Shown piece by piece: positions 44,022 through 52,647 of a stretch of 64,000 nucleotides of DNA. This stretch comes from Pseudomonas citri (GTDB lineage Bacteria > Pseudomonadota > Gammaproteobacteria > Pseudomonadales > Pseudomonadaceae): positions 100,231 to 164,230 of the forward strand of contig NZ_JAODAB010000013.1 in NCBI RefSeq assembly GCF_025336485.1, in the 5' to 3' direction. Each line of letters starts with the position of its first letter. Positions within the stretch are counted from its first letter, which is position 1. The notes below the pieces were generated by a model. It made no database searches. It was not told the origin of the DNA and was given only the letters and a program-made list of their open reading frames with translations. The position numbers and the translations under genes are program-made.

Positions 44022-44765
44022 TCAACCCTTGATCTCGACGGCTTTGCTCTTGCCGCCCTCGATCAGCGTGAAGCGGTACTCACGCCCCGCCTCCTTGTCG
44101 AACGAAAACGTGCGCCCGGCCATGACGTGGTGCTTGGTCGTCGGTTGACAGTCGCTTTCCTTCTTCGCGTCGCAATCCTTGAACTCATCGATCACCACGA
44201 CGCTGTTGCCGTTGTTGCGCATCAGGTAGCGATTGGCGCTGTCATCGATCACCGTCTCGAAACGGGTGTTCTTCGGCCGCACGAAAAACACCGTGCCGTA
44301 GCCCGCCAGGACCTTGACCCCCGCCGCCACGCGTTCCTTCTTGTACTCTTCGCGCTCTTCTGCGCTGATGGCGAATTCATCTTCGGCTTCGGGCACTACC
44401 GGCACGAAACGCACCCGGAAGTAACGCTCTTTGTCGCGGTTACCCATGAACAGCAACCGGGTACCCTGCATGCCGTTGGCCGGCACAATCAGGCGCGCCG
44501 GGCTGGCCATCAGGCCGTCCTTGGAGGTGCCATTGGCCTGGGTCTCCAGGGGCAGTTCCTGGTAGCTGCCGTCTTCGTTGTAAACAATCTCCAGGATGTT
44601 GACTTTGACGAACGCCGTGGAGGTTCCTCCGTTGAACACTCGCTTCATGTAAGTGCTTTTGTCGCCATCGAGATAGTCGTAGACCACCCCGACACCAATC
44701 TGCGGTCCGGCCTGGGCCATGTTGCAAAACAGAAGAAAACCAACCCATGCCAATAGATGTTTCAT
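44022..44765 (-). CDS. Periplasmic fimbrial chaperone of the CS1/alpha class
   Basis: 247 residues from ATG at 44765. Signal peptide MKHLLAWVGFLLFCNMAQA. Immunoglobulin-like features of alternate chaperones: VYDYLDGDKSTYMKRVFNGGTSTAFVKVNILEIVY (first domain), SPARLIVPANGMQGTRLLFMGNRDKERYFRVRFVPV (the G-strand/basic-cleft region) and a second domain ending in EYRFTLIEGGKSKAVEIKG. It holds pilins before export through the usher. Family: CfaA/CooB/CblB type. Confidence 0.85.
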   Translation of the reverse strand: MKHLLAWVGFLLFCNMAQAGPQIGVGVVYDYLDGDKSTYMKRVFNGGTSTAFVKVNILEIVYNEDGSYQELPLETQANGTSKDGLMASPARLIVPANGMQGTRLLFMGNRDKERYFRVRFVPVVPEAEDEFAISAEEREEYKKERVAAGVKVLAGYGTVFFVRPKNTRFETVIDDSANRYLMRNNGNSVVVIDEFKDCDAKKESDCQPTTKHHVMAGRTFSFDKEAGREYRFTLIEGGKSKAVEIKG

Positions 44766-44824
44766 CACTTCTTAACCTCATGTATTAAACGCAACTTGCT
44801 GGACACTGCCGCACGGCACGCCCG

Positions 44825-46060
44825 TCAAACCTCTGAATCCCAGATCACCGTGACGCTGCCGGTGTAAGTGTCGGGCGTGCGGTCAAGCATCGCGGCGACA
44901 CTGCTGCTGCGGATCTGGAAATGCAGGGTTGCGGGCTTGCGATCGATGTACCTGAGCGGCAGAAATCGAACAGGATTGGAAAAGCTTCCAACCGGCACCG
45001 TTTGGCGGTTGACCGGTTGACCGTTGGTATTGGTCAAGCCGTCGGGCAGCGTTACGTAGACGTCCACCGGGTAGTAAATGGCGGACTCAGGTGCCGTGAC
45101 ACCGCATTCGGTGCCGGCCATGTACCGGCATTCGAGCCTCATCGTGAACGGGCTCGACGTCGAGATATGGAACTGATGGTCGCGAAACAGCACGGTCGGT
45201 TTGCTGCCGTTGCTCAACCAGGCTTTCCAGCCCTCTCGCGGTTCCAGTTCCACCCGATTGCCTCCCGGTGGAATTTCCACCTTGAGGACGTGTTCGACAT
45301 CCAAGGTGAAATTGAGCGTGAGGGCCGCATCGTTGGGGGCCACGACGTCGCCGAAGTCAAAGTCCTGACCGGGCCCGAGGCCGAACGTCAGCGAGCCTCG
45401 GTATTGGCCGCCCGCCATTCTCAAGGGATTAGGCGTGCGCAGTTCGTAGGCAAAGCTCAAGTCCTGATACTGGAGCTGAGAAATCGGATAGCGGGCTGGT
45501 TTGGCACAAGCTTCTTGCGCCGGCGTGCGCCAGAAGAACCATGCGTGGGAAATACTGGCCCCCTGCCTTACACAGGGCGCCGGGGCTTGCCACCAGGTCG
45601 AGCCGAAGATCATGTTGTAAGCGGTTTCGTCATTCACGCCACCACCGACAATGTCCACAGGGTTGGGCGTGAGCGCGAGGGCCCCGCCTATTCCGGCGAC
45701 ACGCAGTTCAAGGGTTTCGGTGTGACCTGTTCCTGCATGGGTTACCTGCACCGTACGCCAGTTGGCCGGCACTTTAAGCATCGCGCCTTGCCGGGCGTCT
45801 TCATGATTGGCCTGGATCGGCCCCCCTGAAACGCTCGTGCCCAATCTCAGGCTGAACATCCCCGCCGACTGGCACAGCGCAGCAAATTGCTCGCAATAGC
45901 CGCTGTTACGCGTGGTGTTGACGAACTTGTTTTCTTGGGGCTTTGCGCTATCGGCTTTGAATTGCGCCGTAATGTCCAGCGTGGCGGCATCGACAGCCGG
46001 CAAGCAGGCCAACCCAGCCGCGACCACCGTACCGCGAGCCAATTTCCTCGAAAGTTTCAT
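44825..46060 (-). CDS. CS1/Cbl-type fimbrial tip adhesin, copy 2
   Basis: 411 residues; AGGAGG before ATG. Signal peptide then TLDITAQFKADSAKPQENKFVNTT, with paired cysteines (GYCEQFAALC; APCVRQ...EACAKPARY; LECRYMAGTECG). The C-terminal pilin-like domain starts near PPGGNRVELEPREGWKAWL and ends TGSVTVIWDSEV. This is the CblD/CooD/CfaE two-domain organisation, a receptor-binding domain plus a pilin domain that initiates assembly. Paralogue of the next gene upstream. Confidence 0.85.
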   Translation of the reverse strand: MKLSRKLARGTVVAAGLACLPAVDAATLDITAQFKADSAKPQENKFVNTTRNSGYCEQFAALCQSAGMFSLRLGTSVSGGPIQANHEDARQGAMLKVPANWRTVQVTHAGTGHTETLELRVAGIGGALALTPNPVDIVGGGVNDETAYNMIFGSTWWQAPAPCVRQGASISHAWFFWRTPAQEACAKPARYPISQLQYQDLSFAYELRTPNPLRMAGGQYRGSLTFGLGPGQDFDFGDVVAPNDAALTLNFTLDVEHVLKVEIPPGGNRVELEPREGWKAWLSNGSKPTVLFRDHQFHISTSSPFTMRLECRYMAGTECGVTAPESAIYYPVDVYVTLPDGLTNTNGQPVNRQTVPVGSFSNPVRFLPLRYIDRKPATLHFQIRSSSVAAMLDRTPDTYTGSVTVIWDSEV

Positions 46061-46126
46061 CTATGCAACCTCCTGTAGCAGAGCGAATCGTGGCGCAGAA
46101 AAACAGCCGCTGACCGAACTCTAGGT

Positions 46127-47383
46127 TCAGACTTCCGAATCCCAGATCACCGTGACGTTGCCGCTATAAGCCTTGGCGCCCGTGTCCAGCATCGCTTCGA
46201 CATGGGGCCGGGCCACTTCGAAGTGCAGCATTCCCGGCCGCCGATCGAGGTAAAAACCCGGTTGGAACAACTCGGTGCCGCTGCCATCACGCAGCAAGGG
46301 GCGACGGCTGACCGGTTGTCCGGCGGCGTCGGTCAAGCCATCGGGCAGGCTCACGGCAACATTCACCGGCACGGCATGGCCGGTGTCGGTTTCCGCGACC
46401 GCGCAGGTGTTGCCGCTGACGTACTGGCATTCGAGGGCCATCTTGAAACGTGAGGAGGCCGAGATATGGAAGCGCTGGTCACGGAACAACCGTGTCGGCT
46501 TACGGCCGCTGTTGAGCCAGGCCTGCCAGCCTTCCTGGGGCACCAAGTCGACCCGGTTGCCGCCGGGAGGGACTTCGATTTTGAGGGTGTGTTGGACTTC
46601 AAGATTGAAATTGAGCGTGATCGTCGAATCGTTCGGGATCATGACATCGCCCATGTCGAAGTCCTGTCCCGGACCGACGCTGTAGCTTAATAAACCGGCG
46701 TAGCGGCCAGATGACATCTTCAAAGGATTGGGCGTACGAAGTTCGTAGGCGAAATCCAGATAGTTGTACTTCAAGTCCGGTATTCGGTACCTGGCCAATT
46801 TAGAGCAGGCGCTTTCTTGCGGAGTTTTCCAGAAAAATTGAAACGCGAACGTGGATAAATACCCAACACCGCTGTAGCGGCACGGCGCAGGGGCATACAC
46901 CCATGCGCTGCCCCATAGCATTGAATGAGCCGTACTCAGGCTCACGCCTCCTCCCACCAGTGTTACGGGGCTGACATTCAGCTGATATTGAGAACCAATG
47001 CCAGACACCCGCACTTCAACTACTTCACTTTCGCCAGTACTTGAGTTGGTTACAGTTACCGGACGCCAATTGGCGGGCACCTTGAACGTGGCTCCCTGCC
47101 GAGAATCGCCGTGATTGGCCTCGATCGCCCCGGACGATTGGAAAGTAACGGGCATCCGGATACTGAACATGTCCGTAAGTTCGCACTCTCTTGGGAACTG
47201 GGCGCAATACCCACTCACCGGCGTGGTGTTAGTGAACTTGTTCTCCGTAGGTTTCGCCGGATCAGGCCGAAAACGCGCACTGATATCCTGGGTCAATGCA
47301 CTGGCCGTTGTTGGCCCAGCAACGAGCGACGCAAACAACAACACCGAAACCACGCTGCGCACGGCTACCGATAAGGGTTTCAT
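46127..47383 (-). CDS. CS1/Cbl-type fimbrial tip adhesin, copy 1
   Basis: 418 residues; GAGG before ATG. Signal peptide (VVSVLLFASLVAGPTTASA), TQDISARFRPDPAKPTENKFTNTT, cysteines at matching positions (GYCAQFPRECELTD, APCRYSG, ESACSKLARY, LECQYVSGNTCA), then PPGGNRVDLVPQEGWQAWL and SGNVTVIWDSEV. Same domain plan as copy 2 with diverged N-terminal domain. Two complete tip proteins in one operon imply two alternative binding specificities or a heteromeric tip. Confidence 0.85.
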   Translation of the reverse strand: MKPLSVAVRSVVSVLLFASLVAGPTTASALTQDISARFRPDPAKPTENKFTNTTPVSGYCAQFPRECELTDMFSIRMPVTFQSSGAIEANHGDSRQGATFKVPANWRPVTVTNSSTGESEVVEVRVSGIGSQYQLNVSPVTLVGGGVSLSTAHSMLWGSAWVYAPAPCRYSGVGYLSTFAFQFFWKTPQESACSKLARYRIPDLKYNYLDFAYELRTPNPLKMSSGRYAGLLSYSVGPGQDFDMGDVMIPNDSTITLNFNLEVQHTLKIEVPPGGNRVDLVPQEGWQAWLNSGRKPTRLFRDQRFHISASSRFKMALECQYVSGNTCAVAETDTGHAVPVNVAVSLPDGLTDAAGQPVSRRPLLRDGSGTELFQPGFYLDRRPGMLHFEVARPHVEAMLDTGAKAYSGNVTVIWDSEV

Positions 47384-47477
47384 CTATACAACCTCATACA
47401 TCAAAGCGAATCCCTGCAAATTGGAGAAAGAACCTTCATGCGGGGCGCGCACCTTGCTCCCCACGATACATCGGGTA

Positions 47478-50012
47478 TCAGGAGCGCTGCCGGTCCTTGC
47501 CCGCCTCACCCAATGAGTTATCCGCCAAGGTGTCCGGCGTGCAGCGCAAATCACCGATCATCAACACATCGCCTTCGCGCTCGGCGTTGTCCGGGTCGAG
47601 GCGGAACCGGCAGAACAATTCACTGCCGTAACGCACTTCCAGGGTCGGCGAGCTGGCGTTCATTTCCATGGAGAAGAAGCCGTCGGCCTCGCTGACCCCG
47701 CGACTGGCGTGGTTGATGACGTGATGGCCCCGAAGCGGCTCGCCCTGTTCGTCCAGCAGGCGACCGAGCACGGTCACGGTCTTCATGACCTGGATCTTGC
47801 GGTAGTCCACACCACCCTTGTTCAGGTGGTAACGGGTGCGCGCAGGCTGGATGTTCGCCGCGGGTGGGTGTACGCCTTCGAAGTCGAAGGTCACCATGCT
47901 GTTTTTGTAGGCGGTGATGGGGACGAAGTTACGGCCCGGGCGCAGGGTGGTACTGCCACCGGTCAAATCGTCGGCACGCAGGGCGACATCGTCTAGGTCG
48001 GTTTCCACGTCGACGATCATGCCCGCGCCACGCCCTTGGGGCAGGCCGGTGAAGGCAGTCTTATGCCCGCCCACGGCCACGGTGCTGCTCAGGTTCAAGC
48101 CGCCGGTCAGGTTGTCGTTATAGGACGAACGCTGGACGAAACCGTCGCCGTACAGCGAATCGGTCATGAAACTGGCGAGGCCGGACATGCCCACGCCGTA
48201 GGTGTCGGCCAACGCGGTGGCGGAGACGCTTTGCAACACGTGATCTTCCAGGTCCCGGCGATAAGTCACCGACGCATTGTTATCCCGCTCGCCCTCTCGT
48301 GAGGTGCGGGTGCCGACGCTGCCCGACCAGTATTCGCCCGGTCCGCCCAGCGCAACATTGAGGCTCAGGTCGATGCCGCGATTGCGCCGGTCGGCCGTGC
48401 TCGACGTGCCCGGGCGGTCGAACACCGACAGCCGCCAGTTGGCATCGCTGCCCCCCAGCTTGCCGCGCTGGGTCCAGCCCAGGTCCAGGCCGGTGCCCTG
48501 GATGTTGCCTTCGCTGTAGGCCAGCCGCCCATTGATGGAGGTCTTGTTGCTCAAGCGATGGTTGACCGACAGCGAGGAGTTGCTGGTCTGGCCGACGAAC
48601 ACGTTGCGCTGGCGAATACGAGTGCCGTCCGCCAGGGTTTCATAGGTGTTGCGGGTGTCCAGCCAGCTGCGGTTGTGGCTCGCCACGACACTGCCATGGC
48701 CGTAGCTGTACAGGCCTTGGATGTCCATGCCGGTGCCGTACTGCTGGGTCTGGTAGACGTTGGCATACAGGCTGGTGTGGCTGGCCAGTGTCCAGTCGAT
48801 CGAGGTGCCCACTTGCAGCTTGTCCTGCACCTGGCGCGTGGAGGCGCCCAGGATCACCCGCGGATGCGCCAGGTAATTGAAGCCCAGGCCAGCGGTGGTG
48901 AAACCCGAGGGCTGGTCTTCCCAGTTGCTCCAGAGCCGGGTCTCGCGTCCGGCGAACAGGTTGTAGCGCCAGCGATCCTCCGAATTGCTCCAGTTATTGG
49001 GCTTGTAGACCAGCTCCTGGCTGGTGGCGGTGGTTTGCCCGTCCTCGATCAACCGCACTTCCACTTCATAGATGCCACCGGGCAAGGGCCGGGTGTCCAG
49101 GCTCTGCAAGCCGGCGCTGACCGCCTGGGTATTGATCAACAGGCCGCCGCGGTAAATCTCCACCGACGCCTGGCGGCTGGCGGTGACATAAATGGGGTAG
49201 ACGCTGGGTTTGGGATTTTCGACCACCAGACTGTCGGAGCTGCCGTACATCACCCCGAGCGCGGTGTCCGGGTTAGCGCCGAACGAACGGATCTGACGGT
49301 TCAGGCCATCGGAGCTGGGCGTGAAATAACCCAGGCGGAAAAAATTCCCTTCCATCTCCCGTTGGGTGTAGAGCTCGTAGATGGCGTGGTACAGCTTGTC
49401 GTCCGGGCCGCCAAGACGCGACAGCTGAAGGTCCAGTGACTGGCTCCAATTGCCGACGCTGGAACTGGCGTTGAGGCCATAACGCCCGCCCGTGTCCTGT
49501 TCCTGGCCACCATTGAGGTTCAGTTGGTTGTTGAAGATCAGGCCGAGGCTGCCGCCTTCCGGCTGATCGTGATAACGCTTGGTTTCGTTGGCTCGCTCCA
49601 CGTCCCTGGTCAGGATCGACACCAATGAATTTTCAAGGCTGTAATGCACGGCCAGCAGCCCCGACGGGCAACGGCCTTCACAGGCACCCAGCTTTTGTCC
49701 TTGCTTGAGAAGTTGTTCCCATTGATCGCGGTCGACAGCTTTTATGGGGCTGTCCTGGGTGTCGGTGAACTCGAGCAGGGTGATGCGATCATCCCGCGTC
49801 AGGACCACCATCGCTTCACCGAGGTATTGTTGATTGAGTTCAACACGAACCGCCAAAGGCACATCGAAAAAATGCGATTCAAACTCAGCCGGCAAACCCT
49901 TGGCCTGGGCTAGCAGGCTCCTGGGCGTGGTACCGGGGGCAGTCGGCGCAGCCAATGCACTCGCGCACAAACACAGCGCGAGGGCACCCGCGATGGGTGT
50001 CATCGGAAACAT
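47478..50012 (-). CDS. Outer-membrane fimbrial usher of the CS1/alpha class
   Basis: 844 residues from ATG at 50012 (the codon before is TTG). Signal peptide MFPMTPIAGALALCLCASALAA. An N-terminal domain (LAVRVELNQQYLGEAMVVLTRDD) is followed by a long beta-barrel (about 150-650) rich in alternating aromatic strands with the plug region ASRQASVEIYRGGLLINTQAVSAGLQ. The C-terminal domains include VLGRLLDEQGEPLRGHHVIN and the Cys pair FCRFRLD...LRCTPD. Belongs to the CooC/CfaC group rather than the FimD group. It exports and polymerises the subunits. Confidence 0.9.
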   Translation of the reverse strand: MFPMTPIAGALALCLCASALAAPTAPGTTPRSLLAQAKGLPAEFESHFFDVPLAVRVELNQQYLGEAMVVLTRDDRITLLEFTDTQDSPIKAVDRDQWEQLLKQGQKLGACEGRCPSGLLAVHYSLENSLVSILTRDVERANETKRYHDQPEGGSLGLIFNNQLNLNGGQEQDTGGRYGLNASSSVGNWSQSLDLQLSRLGGPDDKLYHAIYELYTQREMEGNFFRLGYFTPSSDGLNRQIRSFGANPDTALGVMYGSSDSLVVENPKPSVYPIYVTASRQASVEIYRGGLLINTQAVSAGLQSLDTRPLPGGIYEVEVRLIEDGQTTATSQELVYKPNNWSNSEDRWRYNLFAGRETRLWSNWEDQPSGFTTAGLGFNYLAHPRVILGASTRQVQDKLQVGTSIDWTLASHTSLYANVYQTQQYGTGMDIQGLYSYGHGSVVASHNRSWLDTRNTYETLADGTRIRQRNVFVGQTSNSSLSVNHRLSNKTSINGRLAYSEGNIQGTGLDLGWTQRGKLGGSDANWRLSVFDRPGTSSTADRRNRGIDLSLNVALGGPGEYWSGSVGTRTSREGERDNNASVTYRRDLEDHVLQSVSATALADTYGVGMSGLASFMTDSLYGDGFVQRSSYNDNLTGGLNLSSTVAVGGHKTAFTGLPQGRGAGMIVDVETDLDDVALRADDLTGGSTTLRPGRNFVPITAYKNSMVTFDFEGVHPPAANIQPARTRYHLNKGGVDYRKIQVMKTVTVLGRLLDEQGEPLRGHHVINHASRGVSEADGFFSMEMNASSPTLEVRYGSELFCRFRLDPDNAEREGDVLMIGDLRCTPDTLADNSLGEAGKDRQRS

Positions 50013-50093
50013 CAACGGATTCTCGTAATCAGCGAACGATCAGGGCGTTTCAGGTGCGGGCCGCCCGGCGGGGGAGCGCCGGACGGCCTGCGG

Positions 50094-50131
50094 CGATGCC
50101 CGTGCAATGAGGTGAAACTCACCGGGCATCG
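50094..50131 (-). terminator. Attenuator-like hairpin between first pilin and usher genes
   Basis: CGATGCCCG and CGGGCATCG arms around about 20 bases, immediately after the first pilin stop codon. No T-run. Similar intercistronic hairpins in fimbrial operons keep pilin expression above usher expression. Confidence 0.55.
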
Positions 50132-50138
50132 AGCGACA

Positions 50139-50624
50139 TCACGGGCGCGGCACAGCGTCGAAGATGACGGTCATGTCGGCGGTGTACAGGCCGTTCTGGG
50201 TATCCAGTGGCTTGGCCGCGACGATGGTCATGTCAGCCTGAGTACCTGGAGTGGAGGTTGCATCATCCACCACTTCCTGAGGGGTAGCGGTCAGGGTGAT
50301 GCCGTTGAACTTGGTGGTCAGGGCGATGGCGTCACGACCGTTGTACAGCGCCGCCGGGCCACCCTCGATGTAGGCGTTGACCGAACCGTTGGTGTTCTTC
50401 ACATCAAAGGTCTGGCGCAGCGAAGTCAGGGTGCCACTGACGGTGTTGTAGCTCATGACTTCATCCTTACCGAAGTTCGGATCACGTGGCAGCACATGGA
50501 ATTGCTCGGTCGGGATGTTCGCGGTGATGTGGATCGAGGAGCGAGCGTCGTCAACGGCGAACGCCGCCGAAGAAGCCAGGGCAGCGGCGACCAGGGCAGT
50601 ACCGGATACGAGTTGTTTGAGCAT
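50139..50624 (-). CDS. CS1-type fimbrial major subunit, copy 1
   Basis: 161 residues from ATG at 50624, with AGGTG eight bases upstream. Signal peptide MLKQLVSGTALVAAALASSAAFA; mature part VDDARSSIHITANIPTEQFHV, EVMSYNTVSGTLTSLRQTFDVKNTNGSVNAYIEG, ending ADMTVIFDAVPRP. First gene of the fimbrial operon and probably the main shaft subunit. Its codon use and DNA sequence differ from tandem copies 2-4, so it is the older paralogue. Confidence 0.88.
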   Translation of the reverse strand: MLKQLVSGTALVAAALASSAAFAVDDARSSIHITANIPTEQFHVLPRDPNFGKDEVMSYNTVSGTLTSLRQTFDVKNTNGSVNAYIEGGPAALYNGRDAIALTTKFNGITLTATPQEVVDDATSTPGTQADMTIVAAKPLDTQNGLYTADMTVIFDAVPRP

Positions 50625-50964
50625 GTTGTTAACACCTGTTCTTGACATGAATAGAGAAGGGTTGAATTTACGGCCCGATAACAACTTGGGCTGCATTTCC
50701 AACGCCGGGCATGATCGGCTCTCTCCAACTAAAAAAAAGCAGGCAATTTCCCACAAGCTTGTAGTAAATGCGGCACACGAACGCGCGAAAAATACCCGCT
50801 TATATATATTCTTTAAGTTTGTATGTCAGAAACAGCCCACACGCCCAGCAGCGCCGCGGCATTGCTCAATGTCAAGTAAAACCGCATGTAAAAACCCATC
50901 ACCCGCCTACCCGCCACATTCAGGTAAGGTCATGTTTCATTACAAGTAACCCGCCATGAAGCTT

Positions 50965-51027
50965 GATATATCTTAGTTCCAGCAACCGCCAAAGTTGAAA
51001 GATATATCACACAACTAAAGTTATATC
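50965..51027. promoter_or_regulatory. Candidate PadR operators (GATATATC repeats)
   Basis: Palindrome GATATATC at 50965-50972 and again at 51001-51008, 36 bp apart, plus TTATATCTC at 51021-51029. They lie just upstream of the PadR gene in an AT-rich stretch, matching the TATATC-type inverted repeats bound by YqjI-like PadR regulators. The same region faces the fimbrial operon promoter. Confidence 0.6.
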
Positions 51028-51061
51028 TCAATACTCACTTATGCAGAACGGAGAACAGCAT

Positions 51062-51622
51062 ATGACCGTCCCTTATTCCCACTCCAAACACGAACACGAC
51101 GGCTTCGAACGCCCGACCGTGCGCGAACGTGGCAGTCGCGGACCACGGGTCTTCGCTTCCGGCGACTTGAAACTGCTGGCATTGGCGCTGATTGCCGAAC
51201 AGCCTTGCCACGGCTACGACCTGATCCGCCGGATCGAGAGCATGTTCGACGGCGCCTACAGCCCCAGCCCCGGTGTGATCTACCCGACCCTGACATTCCT
51301 GGAAATGAGCGCGCTGGTTACCTGCGGCGTCGATGACGGAAAAAAAAGCTACAGCGTGACCGAGGCCGGACGTCTATCCCTTGAAGAACAAGCGGCGGCG
51401 CTGCAAGAGGTGCACCTGCGTATAGAAAGCAGCCGGCGCATGCTGCACGGCCATGATCGGCCCCCGCAGATCCATGAAGCGGTGTATAACCTGCGGCATG
51501 CGCTGCAAAAGCATCATGGCCGCTGGAGCCCGGAAGAAGTCCGGCGGGTGCGCGACCTGCTCAACGACACCGCCAAAGCCATCATCGACGGTCCGTCCGT
51601 TTCGGAGTCCAGCAATGAATGA
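51062..51622 (+). CDS. PadR-family transcriptional regulator (YqjI-like)
   Basis: 186 residues from ATG at 51062, with GGAG eight bases upstream. An N-terminal His-rich tail (SHSKHEHDGFER) may bind metal, as in the Ni/Fe-responsive YqjI. PadR winged helix: GDLKLLALALIAEQPCHGYDLIRRIESMFDGAYSPSPGVIYPTLTFLE region (about 36-85), then helical dimerisation domain. YqjI represses the adjacent siderophore-interacting ferric reductase yqjH; here that neighbour is a broken remnant overlapping the PadR stop by 8 bp. It is divergent from the fimbrial operon and might now regulate that (inference). Confidence 0.85.
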   Translation: MTVPYSHSKHEHDGFERPTVRERGSRGPRVFASGDLKLLALALIAEQPCHGYDLIRRIESMFDGAYSPSPGVIYPTLTFLEMSALVTCGVDDGKKSYSVTEAGRLSLEEQAAALQEVHLRIESSRRMLHGHDRPPQIHEAVYNLRHALQKHHGRWSPEEVRRVRDLLNDTAKAIIDGPSVSESSNE

Positions 51623-51851
51623 AATCGATCCAACCGCCATTCACCGCGTCAACCACGAGATCAAGCGCTGCGCCTGCAAGACCTGACCCCGCGCCGCTAT
51701 GACCTGGACAGCCTGGAGCTGGACATCGATTTCGTGCTCCACGGCAACGGCCCGGCCGCGACGCAAGGTGTTGCTGGAGGAGAAAGGGTTGGACCCGGAT
51801 TACGTGAAATCAGTGGGCTACTGGAAGGCGGATGATAGCGACGAGGAGTGA
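51615..51851 (+). pseudogene. Siderophore-interacting protein (ferric reductase) remnant
   Basis: Only pieces remain: the start MNEIDPTAIHRVNHEIKR, then a frameshifted jump to the segment TPRRYDLDSLELDIDFVLHG of the FAD-binding domain, then the C-terminal end VLLEEKGLDPDYVKSVGYWK. Intact family members are about 240-280 residues; here 237 bp are left, with at least two internal deletions. Position and order match the usual PadR-SIP pair. Not functional. Confidence 0.8.
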
Positions 51852-51889
51852 TCCGGATCCCCACAGCCCTTTTGCAAAGCTCAGGTATT

Positions 51890-51975
51890 TGTGGGAGCAA
51901 GGCTTGCCCGCGATGAAGTTGACGAGGTCTTCCAGAATCGCCGCGCCTGTATCGCGAGCAAGCTTTGCTCCCACA
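51890..51975. repeat. Paired REP elements
   Basis: TGTGGGAGCAAGGCTTGCCC...GAT (51890-51914) and the inverted ATCGCGAGCAAGCTTTGCTC...ACA (51951-51975), spacing as at 57486-57574. Confidence 0.85.
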
Positions 51976-52088
51976 GAAGTGGGCTCAAGTGACTGGTGCC
52001 CGCTATTGGACCGGCCCGACTTGAAGTAACCTGCATCCCACCACAGGGGCAGTGTTGTCCTTTTTATCGTCGAACCAGGTCCCGCCCC

Positions 52089-52556
52089 ATGCTCTTCCTG
52101 CTCGCCTACATCAGCAGCGTCGTGCTGATCAACTTCGCGTTTTCCGCCGCGCCGCACCTGGACGTCCTCTGGTCGGCCTGGGGCGGGTTGGTGTTTATCC
52201 TGCGCGACATGGTGCAGACCCGCTTCGGCCACGGCGCCATCGTCGCGATGCTGGTGGCGCTGGTGTTGTCCTACGTCACCTCCGACCCGACCATCGCCCT
52301 GGCCAGCGCCACGGCGTTCGCGGTGTCCGAGTGCATCGACTGGCTGGTGTTCACTGTCACCAAGCGCCCACTGCATGATCGGCTGTGGCTCAGTTCGGCC
52401 CTGAGCATTCCCCTCGACACGTTCATTTTCTTCGGCCTGATCGACGCCTTGACGCCCCCGGTGGTCATCACCGCCCTGCTGTCGAAATTCGCCGGGGTCA
52501 CGGTCGTCTGGCTGATCATGGCCTGGCGTCTGCGCAAACAGGCCGTCACCGGCTGA
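52089..52556 (+). CDS. VUT/YhhQ-family membrane transporter (queuosine-precursor-like)
   Basis: 155 residues from ATG at 52089. Five or six hydrophobic segments and the family pattern SAWGGLVFILRDMVQTRFG, AFAVSECIDWLVFTVTKRP and SIPLDTFIFFGLI. VUT proteins such as YhhQ import preQ0/preQ1; the shorter pseudomonad version is annotated similarly, but substrate is not shown here. 91 bp upstream of purT in the same direction. Confidence 0.82.
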   Translation: MLFLLAYISSVVLINFAFSAAPHLDVLWSAWGGLVFILRDMVQTRFGHGAIVAMLVALVLSYVTSDPTIALASATAFAVSECIDWLVFTVTKRPLHDRLWLSSALSIPLDTFIFFGLIDALTPPVVITALLSKFAGVTVVWLIMAWRLRKQAVTG

Positions 52557-52647
52557 CGCGGTTCATGTAAAATGCCGCGTTTTCTCCCCACGGGAAGCTC
52601 GCCCGGCGTGCAACCCTCGACGACCGCTCCTGTTTGAGGACCTTCAG

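Noticed and set aside
51996..52088. N-terminal extension of the VUT transporter
   Set aside because: The added 31 residues are Pro/Arg-rich and read through the REP flank; ATG at 52089 begins the first membrane helix.
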